A DNA stretch of 64,000 bases from positions 326 to 64,325 of the forward strand of contig JAKIZI010000007.1 of assembly GCA_022708105.1 (NCBI GenBank), written 5' to 3'. Position numbers and translations under genes: made by a program. This document shows, one piece after another, positions 40,024-49,482 of the stretch. This stretch comes from Bacteroidota bacterium. GTDB taxonomy: Bacteria > Bacteroidota > Bacteroidia > Bacteroidales > WCHB1-69. Each line of letters begins with the position of its first letter. The first letter of the stretch is position 1. The notes beneath the pieces were generated by a model that saw nothing but the letters and a program-made list of their open reading frames with translations, was not told the origin of the DNA and did no database searches.

Positions 40024-40349
40024 TATGATTGCAAATCTTCAAAACTCAAATCACTGGATTCTCTCTGAGATTCTGTATCAAATAAGATATCATCCGGAAT
40101 TTTACCCGTTTCTATAAATTCCAATACCCCGGACAATGCATTCTTAAATTTTTCAAAATCTTCTTTATATAAAAATAATTTATGTTTTTCATAGAAGAAG
40201 TTTCCACTCTCTGCATTGAATTTTCTTTTACTTTCCGTAATAGTTAAGTATTTTTCTTCACTTTTAGTGGTTTTAACATCAAAAAAGTATGTACGTTTTC
40301 CAGCTCTAACCGCTCTTGACAAAACTTCGTTTTTTTCTAAATTTTCCAT
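40023..40349 (-). CDS. PUR-alpha-like nucleic-acid-binding protein (DUF3276)
   Basis: This 108-residue protein belongs to the bacterial PUR-alpha-like family (DUF3276), small single-domain proteins that bind nucleic acid. The PUR repeat runs over about 12-75 with RAGKRTYFFDVKTTKSEEKY, YLTITESKRKF and HKLFLYKEDFEKF. The tail is acidic (DILFDTESQRESSDLSFEDLQS). Its stop codon overlaps the parA start, so it probably shares the parAB transcript. The link to chromosome segregation is an inference. Confidence 0.85.
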   Translation of the reverse strand: MENLEKNEVLSRAVRAGKRTYFFDVKTTKSEEKYLTITESKRKFNAESGNFFYEKHKLFLYKEDFEKFKNALSGVLEFIETGKIPDDILFDTESQRESSDLSFEDLQS

Positions 40350-40393
40350 CTATACAACTTTTACTATAAAGATTAATATTATTTTTTAATTTG

Positions 40394-40401
40394 CAAAAAT
40401 A
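40394..40401 (-). promoter_or_regulatory. -7 box for the PUR-parA-parB operon
   Basis: On the minus strand TATTTTTG matches TAnnTTTG, with a leader of about 38 bases to the ATG at 40349. Confidence 0.5.
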
Positions 40402-40499
40402 TAAAAAAAAACAATAACTACTGATGAATTGAAATAAATAATTTTAGGGAGGAAAATAGAAGCAAACATCACAAAACCCAATCCATCAGAGAGATAAAA

Positions 40500-40934
40500 T
40501 TATAATAGCCCACTGCTTCCAAAACCTTTTTCCCCGCGATCACTCTCCTTGAGTTCTGACACTTCCTGCCACTCAATTCGTTCATACTTCGCTAACACCA
40601 ATTGAGCAATACGTTCTCCATTTTGAATAACATATTCTTCCTCCGAAAGATTTATCAAAATCACTTGAATCTCGCCGCGATAATCGGCATCGATTGTTCC
40701 CGGAGAATTTAGGACTGTAATCCCAGATTTGATGGCTAATCCGCTTCGTGGACGGATTTGTCCTTCGTAGCCTTGAGGAATTTCCACAATAATGCCCGTT
40801 GGTATCAATATTCTCTGAAGGGGGCGCAATAAAACAGTTTCTTTAAGATTGGCTCTTAAATCCATTCCCGCTGAAAAGAGTGTCGCGTAATCCGGCAAAG
40901 GGTGTGCCGATTTATTAATAACTTTTACAACCAT
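40500..40934 (-). CDS. dut: dUTP diphosphatase
   Basis: Dut cleaves dUTP to dUMP and pyrophosphate, keeping uracil out of DNA and supplying thymidylate precursor. The 144 residues include all five trimeric dUTPase motifs: AGMDLRANL (about 22-30), [11 protein letters not shown] (about 62-72), [26 protein letters not shown] and a C-terminal [10 protein letters not shown]. It lies 7 bp downstream of the flippase and shares its transcript. Confidence 0.96.
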   Translation of the reverse strand: MVVKVINKSAHPLPDYATLFSAGMDLRANLKETVLLRPLQRILIPTGIIVEIPQGYEGQIRPRSGLAIKSGITVLNSPGTIDADYRGEIQVILINLSEEEYVIQNGERIAQLVLAKYERIEWQEVSELKESDRGEKGFGSSGLL

Positions 40935-40941
40935 CTGATTT

Positions 40942-42417
40942 TTATGAATTGGTGAACATTTGTTTCAAAATCTTTCTTTCCGTAAGAAATAATACAGAAA
41001 AATAAATTAACAATAACGCCGTGTTAACAAGAAGATGAATTGATTTTGAAGGTGCAGGAATGAACGTAGACACCAGATAAATGGCAACCGCAAAAAGGAT
41101 GTAGTATATCATTCTTCCTGTTTTGTATTCAACTCTATAATGTTTTTGTCCCAAAATATAGGATAATACCATCATCACAAAATAGCAGACAAATGTTGCC
41201 CATGCAGAGCCGTAATAACCTATAATTGGAATAAGAACAAAATTAAGAGTTAACGTAATAACTGCACCAATAAGTGTAATATATGCTCCGTATTTAGTTT
41301 TATCGGTAAGTTTATACCAAATAGACAAGTTGTAGAAAATACCCAAAAAGAGATTGGCCAATAATAAAACGGGAACTACTTTCAATCCGACATGATATTC
41401 CGGTCCGACAAAATATTTGACAATGTCTATATACAACATAATTCCAATAAACATGACGGAACAAATCAAAACAAAAAAAGTCATCACTTGCGAATAGGTA
41501 TCCTTTGCATCTTTGTCTTTTGATTTACTAAAAAAGAAGGGCTCCGCAGCATATTTAAACGCCTGAATAAAAATAGTCATCATAATGGAAATCTTGTAGC
41601 AGGCACTATAAATTCCAACTTGACTTTGCGCAATATCAGAAGGGGATAAATATTTTATAAGCACTCGATCCATAGTCTCATTCACAATACCGGCCAATCC
41701 CAAAACCAATAAAGGCAGGGCGTAGCGCATCATTTTTTTCCACAATATAAAATCGAAATTCCATTTTATCTTAAAAATTTCGGGAAGCAGCAGCAACAAT
41801 GTAATCATTGATGCAGCAACATTTGCAATAAACACATAACCGACTCCGACACTCGGGTCGTATATAACTTTCATTATATCAGGAGCAAAACCAATATTAT
41901 AAAGATAGGGGCATAATGCCAAATAAAACAAATTAAGCAGAATATTAACCCCGATGTTTGCGAATTTGACAATGGCAAATTTTACCGAACGCATCTGCAA
42001 ACGAAGACGAGCAAATGAAATGGAAGTAAATGCATCTAAACTCACAATCAGCCCCATCCAACGAATATATTCCGGATTATCGCCATAATTCATCAACGAA
42101 GCAATCCCATTATCAAAAATCAAACAAATCAAGAGAAAGAGCAAGGAGGTGGAAAGCAGCGAAATAAGGGCCGTGGAATATGATTTTTTTTGATACTCAT
42201 CAATTTGGGAAAAGCGGAAAAACGCCGTTTCCATTCCATAAGTCAGGATAACCAACAACAAACTCATCCATGCATACATTTCTCCAATAATTCCGTATTG
42301 GGCTGTCGCAAAGACGTATGTCTGAAGAGGCACCAACAGATAATTCAGTAATCTGCCTAAAATTGTAGGCATTCCATATATGATTGTTTGTCCTGCTAAT
42401 TTTTTTATTGAAGCCAA
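40942..42417 (-). CDS. Oligosaccharide flippase / polysaccharide export membrane protein
   Basis: This is a multi-pass transporter of the MOP (Wzx/MATE-like) superfamily, 491 residues with about 14 hydrophobic segments, likely moving lipid-linked sugars across the inner membrane. The N-terminal block [20 protein letters not shown] is typical, with [29 protein letters not shown] following (about 40-70). Other helices carry [19 protein letters not shown] near 250. The first in-frame codon is TTG at 42417, as supported by a promoter box at 42453-42460. No glycosyltransferases lie next to it, and it shares an operon with dut. Confidence 0.85.
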   Translation of the reverse strand: MASIKKLAGQTIIYGMPTILGRLLNYLLVPLQTYVFATAQYGIIGEMYAWMSLLLVILTYGMETAFFRFSQIDEYQKKSYSTALISLLSTSLLFLLICLIFDNGIASLMNYGDNPEYIRWMGLIVSLDAFTSISFARLRLQMRSVKFAIVKFANIGVNILLNLFYLALCPYLYNIGFAPDIMKVIYDPSVGVGYVFIANVAASMITLLLLLPEIFKIKWNFDFILWKKMMRYALPLLVLGLAGIVNETMDRVLIKYLSPSDIAQSQVGIYSACYKISIMMTIFIQAFKYAAEPFFFSKSKDKDAKDTYSQVMTFFVLICSVMFIGIMLYIDIVKYFVGPEYHVGLKVVPVLLLANLFLGIFYNLSIWYKLTDKTKYGAYITLIGAVITLTLNFVLIPIIGYYGSAWATFVCYFVMMVLSYILGQKHYRVEYKTGRMIYYILFAVAIYLVSTFIPAPSKSIHLLVNTALLLIYFSVLFLTERKILKQMFTNS

Positions 42418-42452
42418 TGGTAATTCTTTATTATTTTATAGTTTATAAAATG

Positions 42453-42460
42453 CAAAAGTA
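42453..42460 (-). promoter_or_regulatory. -7 box for the flippase-dut operon
   Basis: On the minus strand TACTTTTG matches TAnnTTTG, with a predicted leader of about 29 bases to the TTG start at 42417. Confidence 0.5.
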
Positions 42461-42523
42461 CATCATTATTTTTTAAAAGAAAATGAAAATCAAAAGAAAA
42501 AAACAAAATGAATATCGAAATAA

Positions 42524-43666
42524 TTATTCAGAAAAGAAATTCTGAATCAGACGACACAACAATTCAACGGTAACGGGACCAATTTCATCCGGAAAATCAT
42601 AGTTGGAGTTATGTAACGATGGTTGCGTCTCCCCTGCTCCAATGCCAAACATGGCGCCAGAATACTTTTGAGTGAAAAACCCAAAATCTTCTCCCCATGT
42701 AAAAGGGGTTTGTTTTATCATATATTGCACCCCTAACTCTTTTGACGCAGAAGTAATTTCAGCAACCGCTGAAGGATTATTCCGGACAGAAACAAAGTGT
42801 TCCAGCCAATCAATGCTCATCCTTAATCCTGATGTTTGACTTTCGATGTGAGAAATTAATTGTTCAATGGAATGTTTTATAAAATTCAGTTGTTTTTCGT
42901 TGTTGGTTCTAATCGTCAGGCGAATTACACCATTTCCTGCGGCCACTCCGTATGCTTTTTCGCCAAGATGTACTTCAATAGGAGTAACTAAGCAATAATT
43001 CTCTTGTTCCAAATCAGGTTGATTAAAATGAGCGACCGATTCCAGAAGTTGGAATGCTGCCGGAATAGGCGATATTCCATTTTCGGGTTCTGCTGCATGC
43101 GCACTCTTTCCTTCGATAGTAATATCACAACTAATTACGGAACATGTAAAAGACTCTTCTCGACAAATAATACTATTTGTGGGAAATCCCGGAATATTAT
43201 GAAACCCAAAAATTCTGACAATATCATAATGAGCAAGCAAAGGTTGGTGCAATAATTTGCGGGCACCTTGTCCCGACTCTTCTTCTGCCTGAAAAAAAAG
43301 GAGCACTCTCCCAAAAGGCAGATACATTTCAGATAATTTCCTTGCCAATTCTAACAAAATTGCAATATGACCATCGTGACCGCATTTATGGGAAACATCT
43401 TCTCTGAAAGAAGCATAAGGAAGTGAAAGAGTCTCTTTAACTTTGACGGCATCTATATCTCCGCGAATCAAAATAGTACGCAGATCATCGGAAAAACGCC
43501 ATTCTGCCAGCACACTATAAGAATCATGAAATGTATGAATTTTATAGGGATTGTATTTTTCAAGCTCATCACAAATCAAACTTGCGGTCCCCTTCTCTAA
43601 ACCGGAGGGTTCCGCAAGTTGATGAAATTTTTTTCTTAATTCTTTAAACCTATTTAGCTCTCTCAC
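42524..43666 (-). CDS. M20-family amidohydrolase/peptidase
   Basis: This is a two-zinc amidohydrolase of the M20D group, 380 residues. Metal-site motifs include RGDIDAVKV (about 68), the CGHDGH block (about 93-98), FFQAEEESGQGA (about 128-139) and FGFHNIPGFP. A dimerisation insert (GKSAHAAEPENGISP, about 190-204) follows. Members cleave amides such as N-acyl amino acids, including hippurate and indole-acetyl conjugates. Substrate unknown. It starts with GTG at 43666, overlapping the preceding gene's stop by 4 bp (GTGA), so it is coupled to the ECF sigma operon. Confidence 0.88.
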   Translation of the reverse strand: MRELNRFKELRKKFHQLAEPSGLEKGTASLICDELEKYNPYKIHTFHDSYSVLAEWRFSDDLRTILIRGDIDAVKVKETLSLPYASFREDVSHKCGHDGHIAILLELARKLSEMYLPFGRVLLFFQAEEESGQGARKLLHQPLLAHYDIVRIFGFHNIPGFPTNSIICREESFTCSVISCDITIEGKSAHAAEPENGISPIPAAFQLLESVAHFNQPDLEQENYCLVTPIEVHLGEKAYGVAAGNGVIRLTIRTNNEKQLNFIKHSIEQLISHIESQTSGLRMSIDWLEHFVSVRNNPSAVAEITSASKELGVQYMIKQTPFTWGEDFGFFTQKYSGAMFGIGAGETQPSLHNSNYDFPDEIGPVTVELLCRLIQNFFSE

Positions 43667-44220
43667 CTTCTGCGTTTCGTAGGAATCGTACCGCTATTTT
43701 CTTTTTCTTTTCTTTCCAACCTTGATTTCTGAACCATCTCTTTTCTAAAATTTCTTTCCAGTTGATAGAATCGAACAAGGGTTTCAGGATCTAATATTTG
43801 CTTAAGTTCAAGAAATAATTCTTGTTCTATATTAGACAATTCCGTTTTCATGCGTGTTTTCTTTTCAAGAAAGATTACCTTTTGCTCGTCCGATAAATTC
43901 TTATATTGTACTCTTTCTTGGCCATTGGGAGACATCTGTTCTTTTTTAAACTTATGAAATTCATCATGTATGTCTTGTTCTTTTTGTTCATATTTATCAT
44001 ATACTGCCCAAAATTTCTTTGCTTGAACTGCATCAAGTTGAAGACTATCCTGTATATACTGTCTTTTCAAAACACTGACATTACGACAGTTAGTTTCTTC
44101 CTGATCTATATTCTGTACTATATTTTCATTTCCTTGGGTTTGCGGTGATTGCTTGGGCTGAGCTTGAACCTGAAACGCAACGGCCAATATGATGATGGCA
44201 CTTAGCATAATTTTTTTCAT
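43663..44220 (-). CDS. Spy/CpxP-like periplasmic protein
   Basis: This is a 185-residue secreted helical protein. A signal peptide ends VQAQ (about residue 21). The mature part is almost entirely charged helix: LKRQYIQDSLQLDAVQAKK, FWAVYDKYEQKEQDIHDEFHK, LSDEQKVIFLEKKTRMKTEL and DPETLVRFYQLERNFRKEMV. LTxxQ-like phrases near residues 110 and 140 recall the Spy/CpxP or DUF-type stress chaperone fold. Position third in an ECF sigma operon suggests that it senses or buffers periplasmic stress. The family call is tentative. Confidence 0.7.
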   Translation of the reverse strand: MKKIMLSAIIILAVAFQVQAQPKQSPQTQGNENIVQNIDQEETNCRNVSVLKRQYIQDSLQLDAVQAKKFWAVYDKYEQKEQDIHDEFHKFKKEQMSPNGQERVQYKNLSDEQKVIFLEKKTRMKTELSNIEQELFLELKQILDPETLVRFYQLERNFRKEMVQKSRLERKEKENSGTIPTKRRR

Positions 44221-44226
44221 AACTTT

Positions 44227-44706
44227 TTATTTTAATTCATTATATTCATTACTAACAATATCCTCGGAATAATATTCTATAATTTGCATATCAAGATTAC
44301 AGAAATCTGGTTCTTCGGTTGAAGGTTTAACTATTTTTTCAACTGGAGTGGACATAGAAGTCGTCCCCCGTTCTTGCTTCACCGAAGAAGATTCTTCATC
44401 AACCATATCAGGAAAAGAAACATCTTCAGATTTAGCCAGTTCAACTGCAGAGGGAAGAGAATCGACTTCAACCTTTTCTACTTCTAAAGAAATATTATCA
44501 TCGTTATTCGGATTGGTCAAGAAAAATGACACTCCCAAAAGCACAATCATCACAGCAGCAACAGATGAAGATATCATCCACAATCTTTTTCTAAGCACAT
44601 ATTTTTTCTCTTGATGAATGGCATTAAGCACCTTATTGGGGAGTTCATCAAAATAATGCTCAGGGACTTCAAAAAATTCTTTTTTGGGATACTGATCTAA
44701 ATTCAC
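44227..44706 (-). CDS. Putative anti-sigma factor
   Basis: This is a 159-residue protein encoded directly after an ECF sigma factor gene. The cytoplasmic N terminus contains PKKEFFEVPEHYFDELPNKV (about 8-27), which is typical of Bacteroidota proteins paired with ECF sigma factors. It is followed by one membrane helix (about 45-65) and an acidic, Ser/Glu-rich periplasmic tail. The start codon is GTG. It probably holds its sigma factor inactive until an envelope signal is received. No zinc-binding ZAS motif (HxxxCxxC) is seen. Confidence 0.75.
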   Translation of the reverse strand: MNLDQYPKKEFFEVPEHYFDELPNKVLNAIHQEKKYVLRKRLWMISSSVAAVMIVLLGVSFFLTNPNNDDNISLEVEKVEVDSLPSAVELAKSEDVSFPDMVDEESSSVKQERGTTSMSTPVEKIVKPSTEEPDFCNLDMQIIEYYSEDIVSNEYNELK

Positions 44707-44763
44707 TGCTATTTTTATTTAATAAACATCATTTTGACTATTATAAAAAAAAGAAGTTTAATA

Positions 44764-45321
44764 TCAAAGTTCGGAATTTTTTGAGAGAAAAGCTTCTACT
44801 TTTTGAACTGCAAAATGGTATGAAGCTTTGAGTGCTCCCACAGAAGTATTGAGTATTTGAGCCATTTCTTCGTAGGGAGTTTCATCATAATAGCGCATAG
44901 AAAAGACTATTCGTTGTTTTTCGGGCAACTGAATAATGGCTTCTTGTATTAAATGTTGAATTTTATCCGGAGAAAAGTATTGTTCTTCTTTTACTGTTTT
45001 CAACATATAAGAAGTGTAGGAATCATCGTAAAGATTAAGAAGTTTTTTCTTTTTTTCTATAAACGAGAGAGATTCGTTGACACAAATTCTTACAAGCCAT
45101 GTTTTTAAAGATGAATCTCCTCGGAATCCATCTAAATGTCTCCATATTTTAATAAAGACATTTTGAGTTACATCATTGGCATCATCGTGAAGATATACGA
45201 TTCTTCTCACAGCATAATAAATATCTCGTTGATATTTATCTATCAATAATTTAAAAGCTTTCTCTTTTGTTTTTTCTTCTTTAAAAAGGGAAAGAATCTT
45301 CTCGTCGGATTCTACCATCAT
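44764..45321 (-). CDS. ECF-type RNA polymerase sigma factor
   Basis: This is a group IV (ECF) sigma factor of 185 residues. Sigma-70 region 2 spans about 20-90, with IYYAVRRIVYLHDDANDVTQNVFIKIWRHL. Region 4 spans about 125-180 with LPEKQRIVFSMRYYDETPYEEMAQILNTS and KASYHFAVQKVEAFL. It is the first gene of an operon with an anti-sigma-like gene, a Spy-like gene and an M20 peptidase. It probably directs transcription of its own operon plus stress genes. No clear ECF promoter was identified. Confidence 0.93.
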   Translation of the reverse strand: MMVESDEKILSLFKEEKTKEKAFKLLIDKYQRDIYYAVRRIVYLHDDANDVTQNVFIKIWRHLDGFRGDSSLKTWLVRICVNESLSFIEKKKKLLNLYDDSYTSYMLKTVKEEQYFSPDKIQHLIQEAIIQLPEKQRIVFSMRYYDETPYEEMAQILNTSVGALKASYHFAVQKVEAFLSKNSEL

Positions 45322-45352
45322 AAATAATAACTAACAATACCTCAATCTAAAA

Positions 45353-46306
45353 CTATTTCCTCGCAATCACACGTAGAGCGGCTTGAAGAACCGCATTGGT
45401 ATCCAACCCAAACATTTTCATCAACTCTTTAGGTTTTCCACTTTCGCCAAAAACATCATCCACTCCGACCATTTCAACGGGAGCCGGATAATTCCTGCTC
45501 AATAATTGACAAACAGAATCGCCCATACCTCCATTAAGCAAATGTTCTTCTGCGGTAACCACACATTTGGTTTTCGTAACACTATTAATAATTGCCGCTT
45601 TGTCTAAAGGTTTGATTGTATGAATATCGATAACTTCTGCCGAAACTCCTTGTTGAGAAAGCAGATAAGCCGCTTCGAGTGCATGATAAACCAAGTGTCC
45701 GGTTGCAAAAATCGAAACATCCGTCCCTTCATTCATCATCAAAGCTTTTCCGATAACAAAGGGTTGATCTATTGGGGTAAAGTTAGGAACTGCAGGTCGG
45801 CCGAATCGAAGATATACCGGACCGCAATATTCAGCAGCGGCAAGAGTCGCCATGCGTGTTTGGTTATAATCACATGGATTAAGCACTACCATTCCCGGCA
45901 ATGCTTTCATAAGAGCAATATCCTCCATCATTTGATGTGTGGCCCCATCCTCTCCTACTGTAATACCAGCATGGGAAGCGGCAATTTTTACATTCAGATT
46001 GGAATACGCTACCGACACACGAATTTGATCATAAACTCTTCCCGACATAAAGCCGGCAAATCCGCCTGCGAAGGGAATTTTTCCACTCAATGCCAATCCG
46101 GCTGCAATACCAATCATATTGGCTTCTGCAATGCCCGTTTGAATAAACCTTTCCGGAAATTCTTTAATAAAATCTGCCATTTTCAAACTTCCAATCAAGT
46201 CGGCACATAAAGCAAACACAGAAGGATTTTCTCTTCCGGCTTCCAGTAATCCTTGTCCGAATCCGGAACGCGTATCCTTATAATCTTTAGATATAATAGG
46301 CTCCAT
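45353..46306 (-). CDS. Transketolase-like C-terminal (beta) subunit
   Basis: This 317-residue protein carries the pyrimidine-binding and C-terminal domains of transketolase, as in split two-subunit transketolases. Segments include GFGQGLLEAGRENPSVFALCADLIGS, QTGIAEANMIGIAAGLALSGKIPFAGGF, IAASHAGITVGEDGATHQMMEDIALM and YLRFGRP. The TPP-pyrophosphate half (with GDGxxxEG) is normally encoded just upstream, but that position is taken by an alcohol dehydrogenase. The partner must lie elsewhere. It has its own promoter box. Function as a transketolase in the pentose phosphate route is likely, but related 1-deoxyxylulose or other transketolase-like activities are possible. Confidence 0.85.
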   Translation of the reverse strand: MEPIISKDYKDTRSGFGQGLLEAGRENPSVFALCADLIGSLKMADFIKEFPERFIQTGIAEANMIGIAAGLALSGKIPFAGGFAGFMSGRVYDQIRVSVAYSNLNVKIAASHAGITVGEDGATHQMMEDIALMKALPGMVVLNPCDYNQTRMATLAAAEYCGPVYLRFGRPAVPNFTPIDQPFVIGKALMMNEGTDVSIFATGHLVYHALEAAYLLSQQGVSAEVIDIHTIKPLDKAAIINSVTKTKCVVTAEEHLLNGGMGDSVCQLLSRNYPAPVEMVGVDDVFGESGKPKELMKMFGLDTNAVLQAALRVIARK

Positions 46307-46321
46307 CTATTTTATTTTTTG

Positions 46322-46329
46322 CAAAAATA
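46322..46329 (-). promoter_or_regulatory. -7 box for the transketolase beta gene
   Basis: On the minus strand TATTTTTG matches TAnnTTTG, with a leader of only about 9 bases before the ATG at 46306. Confidence 0.5.
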
Positions 46330-46358
46330 CAAATAAATCAGACGCTGCTCCGAAAAAA

Positions 46359-47510
46359 CTATATTCTCGAACGCAATATTTTTTCAATCATTTCATAATC
46401 AATATTTCCGGCTTCTCCAAGCTGCCATTTTCTCTCTTTAAAACGCTCAACGATAGGAGCAATAGCATCAATTCCGAGCCCATATTCGGACAACTTCGTT
46501 TTTATGCCAATTGAGCGAAAAAATTGATCTATTTGATTAATAGTCATATCAATCCTCTCATCTATCGTACCTGAATCAATGCCAAAGACATTTTTTCCTA
46601 ACTGGAGAATTTTTTCTTCTTTTTGGGCTCTTAACAAGTGCATCACTCCGGGTAGTACGATTGCAAGGGTTTGGCCGTGATCGATTCCATAAAATGCGGT
46701 CAATTCATGTCCAATCATGTGGGTAGCCCAATCTTCCGAAACCCCTTGAGCAATCCATTCATTAAGTGCCCATGTGGATGCCCACATCAAATTGGCGCGG
46801 ATATCATAATCATAGGGAGATTGAAATACTTGTACTCCTTTTTCAAGTAAAACCTTTATAATACTTTCGGCAAAATAATCTTGTATAAATGCCTCTTGAT
46901 GTGCAGTCAAATATTGTTCAAGCACATGTATAAAAGCGTCTGCAATACCATTGGCGGTTTGTTTTGCCGGAAGCGAATAGGTTGTTTCCGGATCCAACAC
47001 AGAAAACTTTGGAAAAACAAACGGAGAAGAACAAGCCAACTTTTCTTTGGTCGATGCCTTTGTTACAACAAAATTCTTATTCATTTCCGAGCCGGTAGCA
47101 GGCAACGTAAGAACTGTTCCAAAGGGCATTGCATCTCTAATTGGAATCTCGCCAGTCATCAACTTCCACGGGTCATATTCACAACAAGCTGCCGCAACAA
47201 TGAATTTCGTTGCATCAATCACAGAGCCGCCACCTACAGCCAATAAAAAATCTACCTTATCCTGCTTGATCTTATTGACTGCTTCCATACAAGTTTCATA
47301 ATGTGGATTTGGCTCTATCCCTCCAAATTCTGTCACCTGATGATTCTGAAGAGCCGACATCACTTGCTCATAAACACCATTGCTTTTAATACTCCCCCCA
47401 CCATATAAAATCATCACCTTTTTATTTATAGAAATTTCTTTGGATAATTCTTTAATCATCCCTTTTCCAAAAATGATTTTAACTGGATTTGAAAATTTAA
47501 AATTTTCCAT
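46359..47510 (-). CDS. Iron-containing alcohol dehydrogenase
   Basis: This is a group III (iron-type) NAD(P)-dependent alcohol dehydrogenase of 383 residues, similar to BdhA/YqhD enzymes that reduce aldehydes. The nucleotide-binding segment includes LAVGGGSVIDATKFI (about 90-104), followed by VLTLPATGSEMNKNFVV. The iron-binding motif is DAFIHVLEQYL (about 195-205) and MIGHELTAFYGIDHGQTLA (about 255-275), with three metal histidines visible. Directly upstream is the divergent SulP gene; downstream is transketolase. Cofactor and alcohol substrate are unknown. Confidence 0.9.
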   Translation of the reverse strand: MENFKFSNPVKIIFGKGMIKELSKEISINKKVMILYGGGSIKSNGVYEQVMSALQNHQVTEFGGIEPNPHYETCMEAVNKIKQDKVDFLLAVGGGSVIDATKFIVAAACCEYDPWKLMTGEIPIRDAMPFGTVLTLPATGSEMNKNFVVTKASTKEKLACSSPFVFPKFSVLDPETTYSLPAKQTANGIADAFIHVLEQYLTAHQEAFIQDYFAESIIKVLLEKGVQVFQSPYDYDIRANLMWASTWALNEWIAQGVSEDWATHMIGHELTAFYGIDHGQTLAIVLPGVMHLLRAQKEEKILQLGKNVFGIDSGTIDERIDMTINQIDQFFRSIGIKTKLSEYGLGIDAIAPIVERFKERKWQLGEAGNIDYEMIEKILRSRI

Positions 47511-47647
47511 AATTAATTCTGAGATAATTTGTTAAACAAAAAAAGTCTTAACCTTATTAAATTATAAAACGCAACTATAGGAAGTATATTGTTACTGAAT
47601 ATTGTTTCGTCATATATAAAGATTCGTATTTTCTTATACATTTTTTG

Positions 47648-47655
47648 TATATTTG
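47648..47655 (+). promoter_or_regulatory. -7 box for the SulP gene
   Basis: TATATTTG matches TAnnTTTG, with a predicted leader of about 90 bases. Confidence 0.5.
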
Positions 47656-47751
47656 CAGATTCAATTATCGAATTAATAAAATATTATCAATCAATATTTT
47701 AAAAATTTAAAGATACCAATAACTGATTTATTTTTTTCTAAATTAAAAACA

Positions 47752-49455
47752 ATGAAAAATTCATTAACTAAAAATTTAAGAGGTGATATTTTTGGAGGAA
47801 TAACTGCAGGGATTGTTGCGCTTCCATTGGCTTTAGCTTTTGGGATACAAGCATTCGGCGTTATTGACAGTCAGGATGTAGCCAACATTGGGGCAATTGG
47901 TGCATTAGCAGGTTTAGTTGGAGCGATTATGGTCGGTTTTTTTGCCTCGTTATTTGGAGGCACTCCATCCCAAGTCAGTGGCCCGACCGGTCCCATGACG
48001 GTAATTTCAGCAACGTTAATATCCGGGATTTGGGCGACAAGTACCACGCACGATATGGGAACCGTTTTAATTACCCTCTCCATAACCGGTATGTTATGCG
48101 GATTATTTCAAATTCTATTTGGGATTATCAAACTTGGAAAATATATTCGATACATTCCCTATCCTGTTTTATCCGGATTTATGAGTGGGATTGGCATTAT
48201 CATCATTGTTCAGCAAATTTATCCGTTATTGGGAATGAAATCTCCTGTGCTTATTGTAGATATGATTAGTCAATTACCCTCAAAAATTGCAAGTTTTGAC
48301 CCATACGCTTTATTATTCGGAGGAGTAACCATTCTTATTATTTATCTTTTTCCATTGATTACCAAAAAAATACCGGCAACGTTAACCGCATTGATTTTAG
48401 TTACACTTTTTTCTCTATTTTTCAAAGATTTCAATAAAATCATCGGAGAAATACCTTCGGGTTTTCCTCTTCCATTTTTTACCAATTCATCTTTTTCTCT
48501 ATCAGGCATAGAATGGGGGAATGTTCTTAAGATGTCTTTCATTCCTGCTTTAACTTTAGCGGGGTTAGGTTCGATCGATACTTTATTAACTTCTGTTGTT
48601 GCAGACAATATTACCAAAACAAAGCATAATAGCAACCGTGAACTTATCGGGCAAGGGATTGGGAACCTCTTTGCAGGCATTTTTTCCGGAATTGCAGGAG
48701 CCGGAGCTACGATGAGAACCGTTGTTAATGTTAAAAGCGGTGGGCGTACAAAACTCTCCGGAATGATTCACTCATTGTTTCTTTTGGCAATTCTTCTAGG
48801 GTTGGGACGGTTTGTAAAATTTGTTCCTCTGTCTGTACTTTCCGGAATTTTAATTACAGTTGGTATAGGGATTATTGATTTTAAAGGATTAAAAGATCTA
48901 TTCAAAATTCCCCGCGCCGATGCCGTTGTATTGGTTTCTGTACTTCTCTTAACCGTTTTTGTTGACCTACTTATTGCCGTGGGTATAGGAATGGTTATTG
49001 CAAGTGTTTTATTTATGAAAAGAGCCGGCGATTTAGTTGAAAGCGGTTATCACTCTGCCGAGATTTCAACTTTCGACAAAGAGTTGCCATGGGAAGATGA
49101 AAAGACTCTCCCTGCAGAAACAAGAAAAAAAATATATGTTCAACGACTTAATGGACCAATTTTCTTTGGCTCCATTACACGATTCCAAGAAATTATGCAG
49201 AGTATTCCCGAACATGCAGAAATCGTTATTATTCGAATGAAACTTGTCTCTTTTATGGATCAATCCGGACTTTATGCAATGGAAACTGCTATTAAAGATT
49301 TACAAGCCAAAGGAATTACTGTGTTGATGACCATTATACAACCTCAACCATTGTATATGCTTCAATCCATGAATGTAATTCCGGATTTGATTCCGGAAAA
49401 CAATACGTTCAAAACATTTGAGGAATGTGCACAATATTTGCAAGAAAACATTTAA
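47752..49455 (+). CDS. SulP-family anion transporter with STAS domain
   Basis: This is a 567-residue SLC26/SulP transporter, inner membrane. The transport domain (about 1-440, 10-14 helices) starts GITAGIVALPLALAFGIQA and contains SGPTGPMTVISATLI and the TGIVAG-like segment AGIFSGIAGAGATMRTVVNV. A cytoplasmic STAS domain follows at about 455-565 (IYVQRLNGPIFFGSITRF, VIIRMKLVSFMDQSGLYAME). Substrates of the family are sulfate, bicarbonate or dicarboxylates; specificity here is unknown. It sits 27 bp upstream of cdaA, but cdaA has its own -7 box. Confidence 0.93.
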   Translation: MKNSLTKNLRGDIFGGITAGIVALPLALAFGIQAFGVIDSQDVANIGAIGALAGLVGAIMVGFFASLFGGTPSQVSGPTGPMTVISATLISGIWATSTTHDMGTVLITLSITGMLCGLFQILFGIIKLGKYIRYIPYPVLSGFMSGIGIIIIVQQIYPLLGMKSPVLIVDMISQLPSKIASFDPYALLFGGVTILIIYLFPLITKKIPATLTALILVTLFSLFFKDFNKIIGEIPSGFPLPFFTNSSFSLSGIEWGNVLKMSFIPALTLAGLGSIDTLLTSVVADNITKTKHNSNRELIGQGIGNLFAGIFSGIAGAGATMRTVVNVKSGGRTKLSGMIHSLFLLAILLGLGRFVKFVPLSVLSGILITVGIGIIDFKGLKDLFKIPRADAVVLVSVLLLTVFVDLLIAVGIGMVIASVLFMKRAGDLVESGYHSAEISTFDKELPWEDEKTLPAETRKKIYVQRLNGPIFFGSITRFQEIMQSIPEHAEIVIIRMKLVSFMDQSGLYAMETAIKDLQAKGITVLMTIIQPQPLYMLQSMNVIPDLIPENNTFKTFEECAQYLQENI

Positions 49456-49460
49456 TTTTG

Positions 49461-49468
49461 TATATTTG
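49461..49468 (+). promoter_or_regulatory. -7 box for cdaA
   Basis: TATATTTG matches TAnnTTTG 14 bp before the ATG at 49483. A second match, TAATTTTG at 49453-49460, is adjacent. Confidence 0.45.
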
Positions 49469-49482
49469 CAAAAAATAATACG

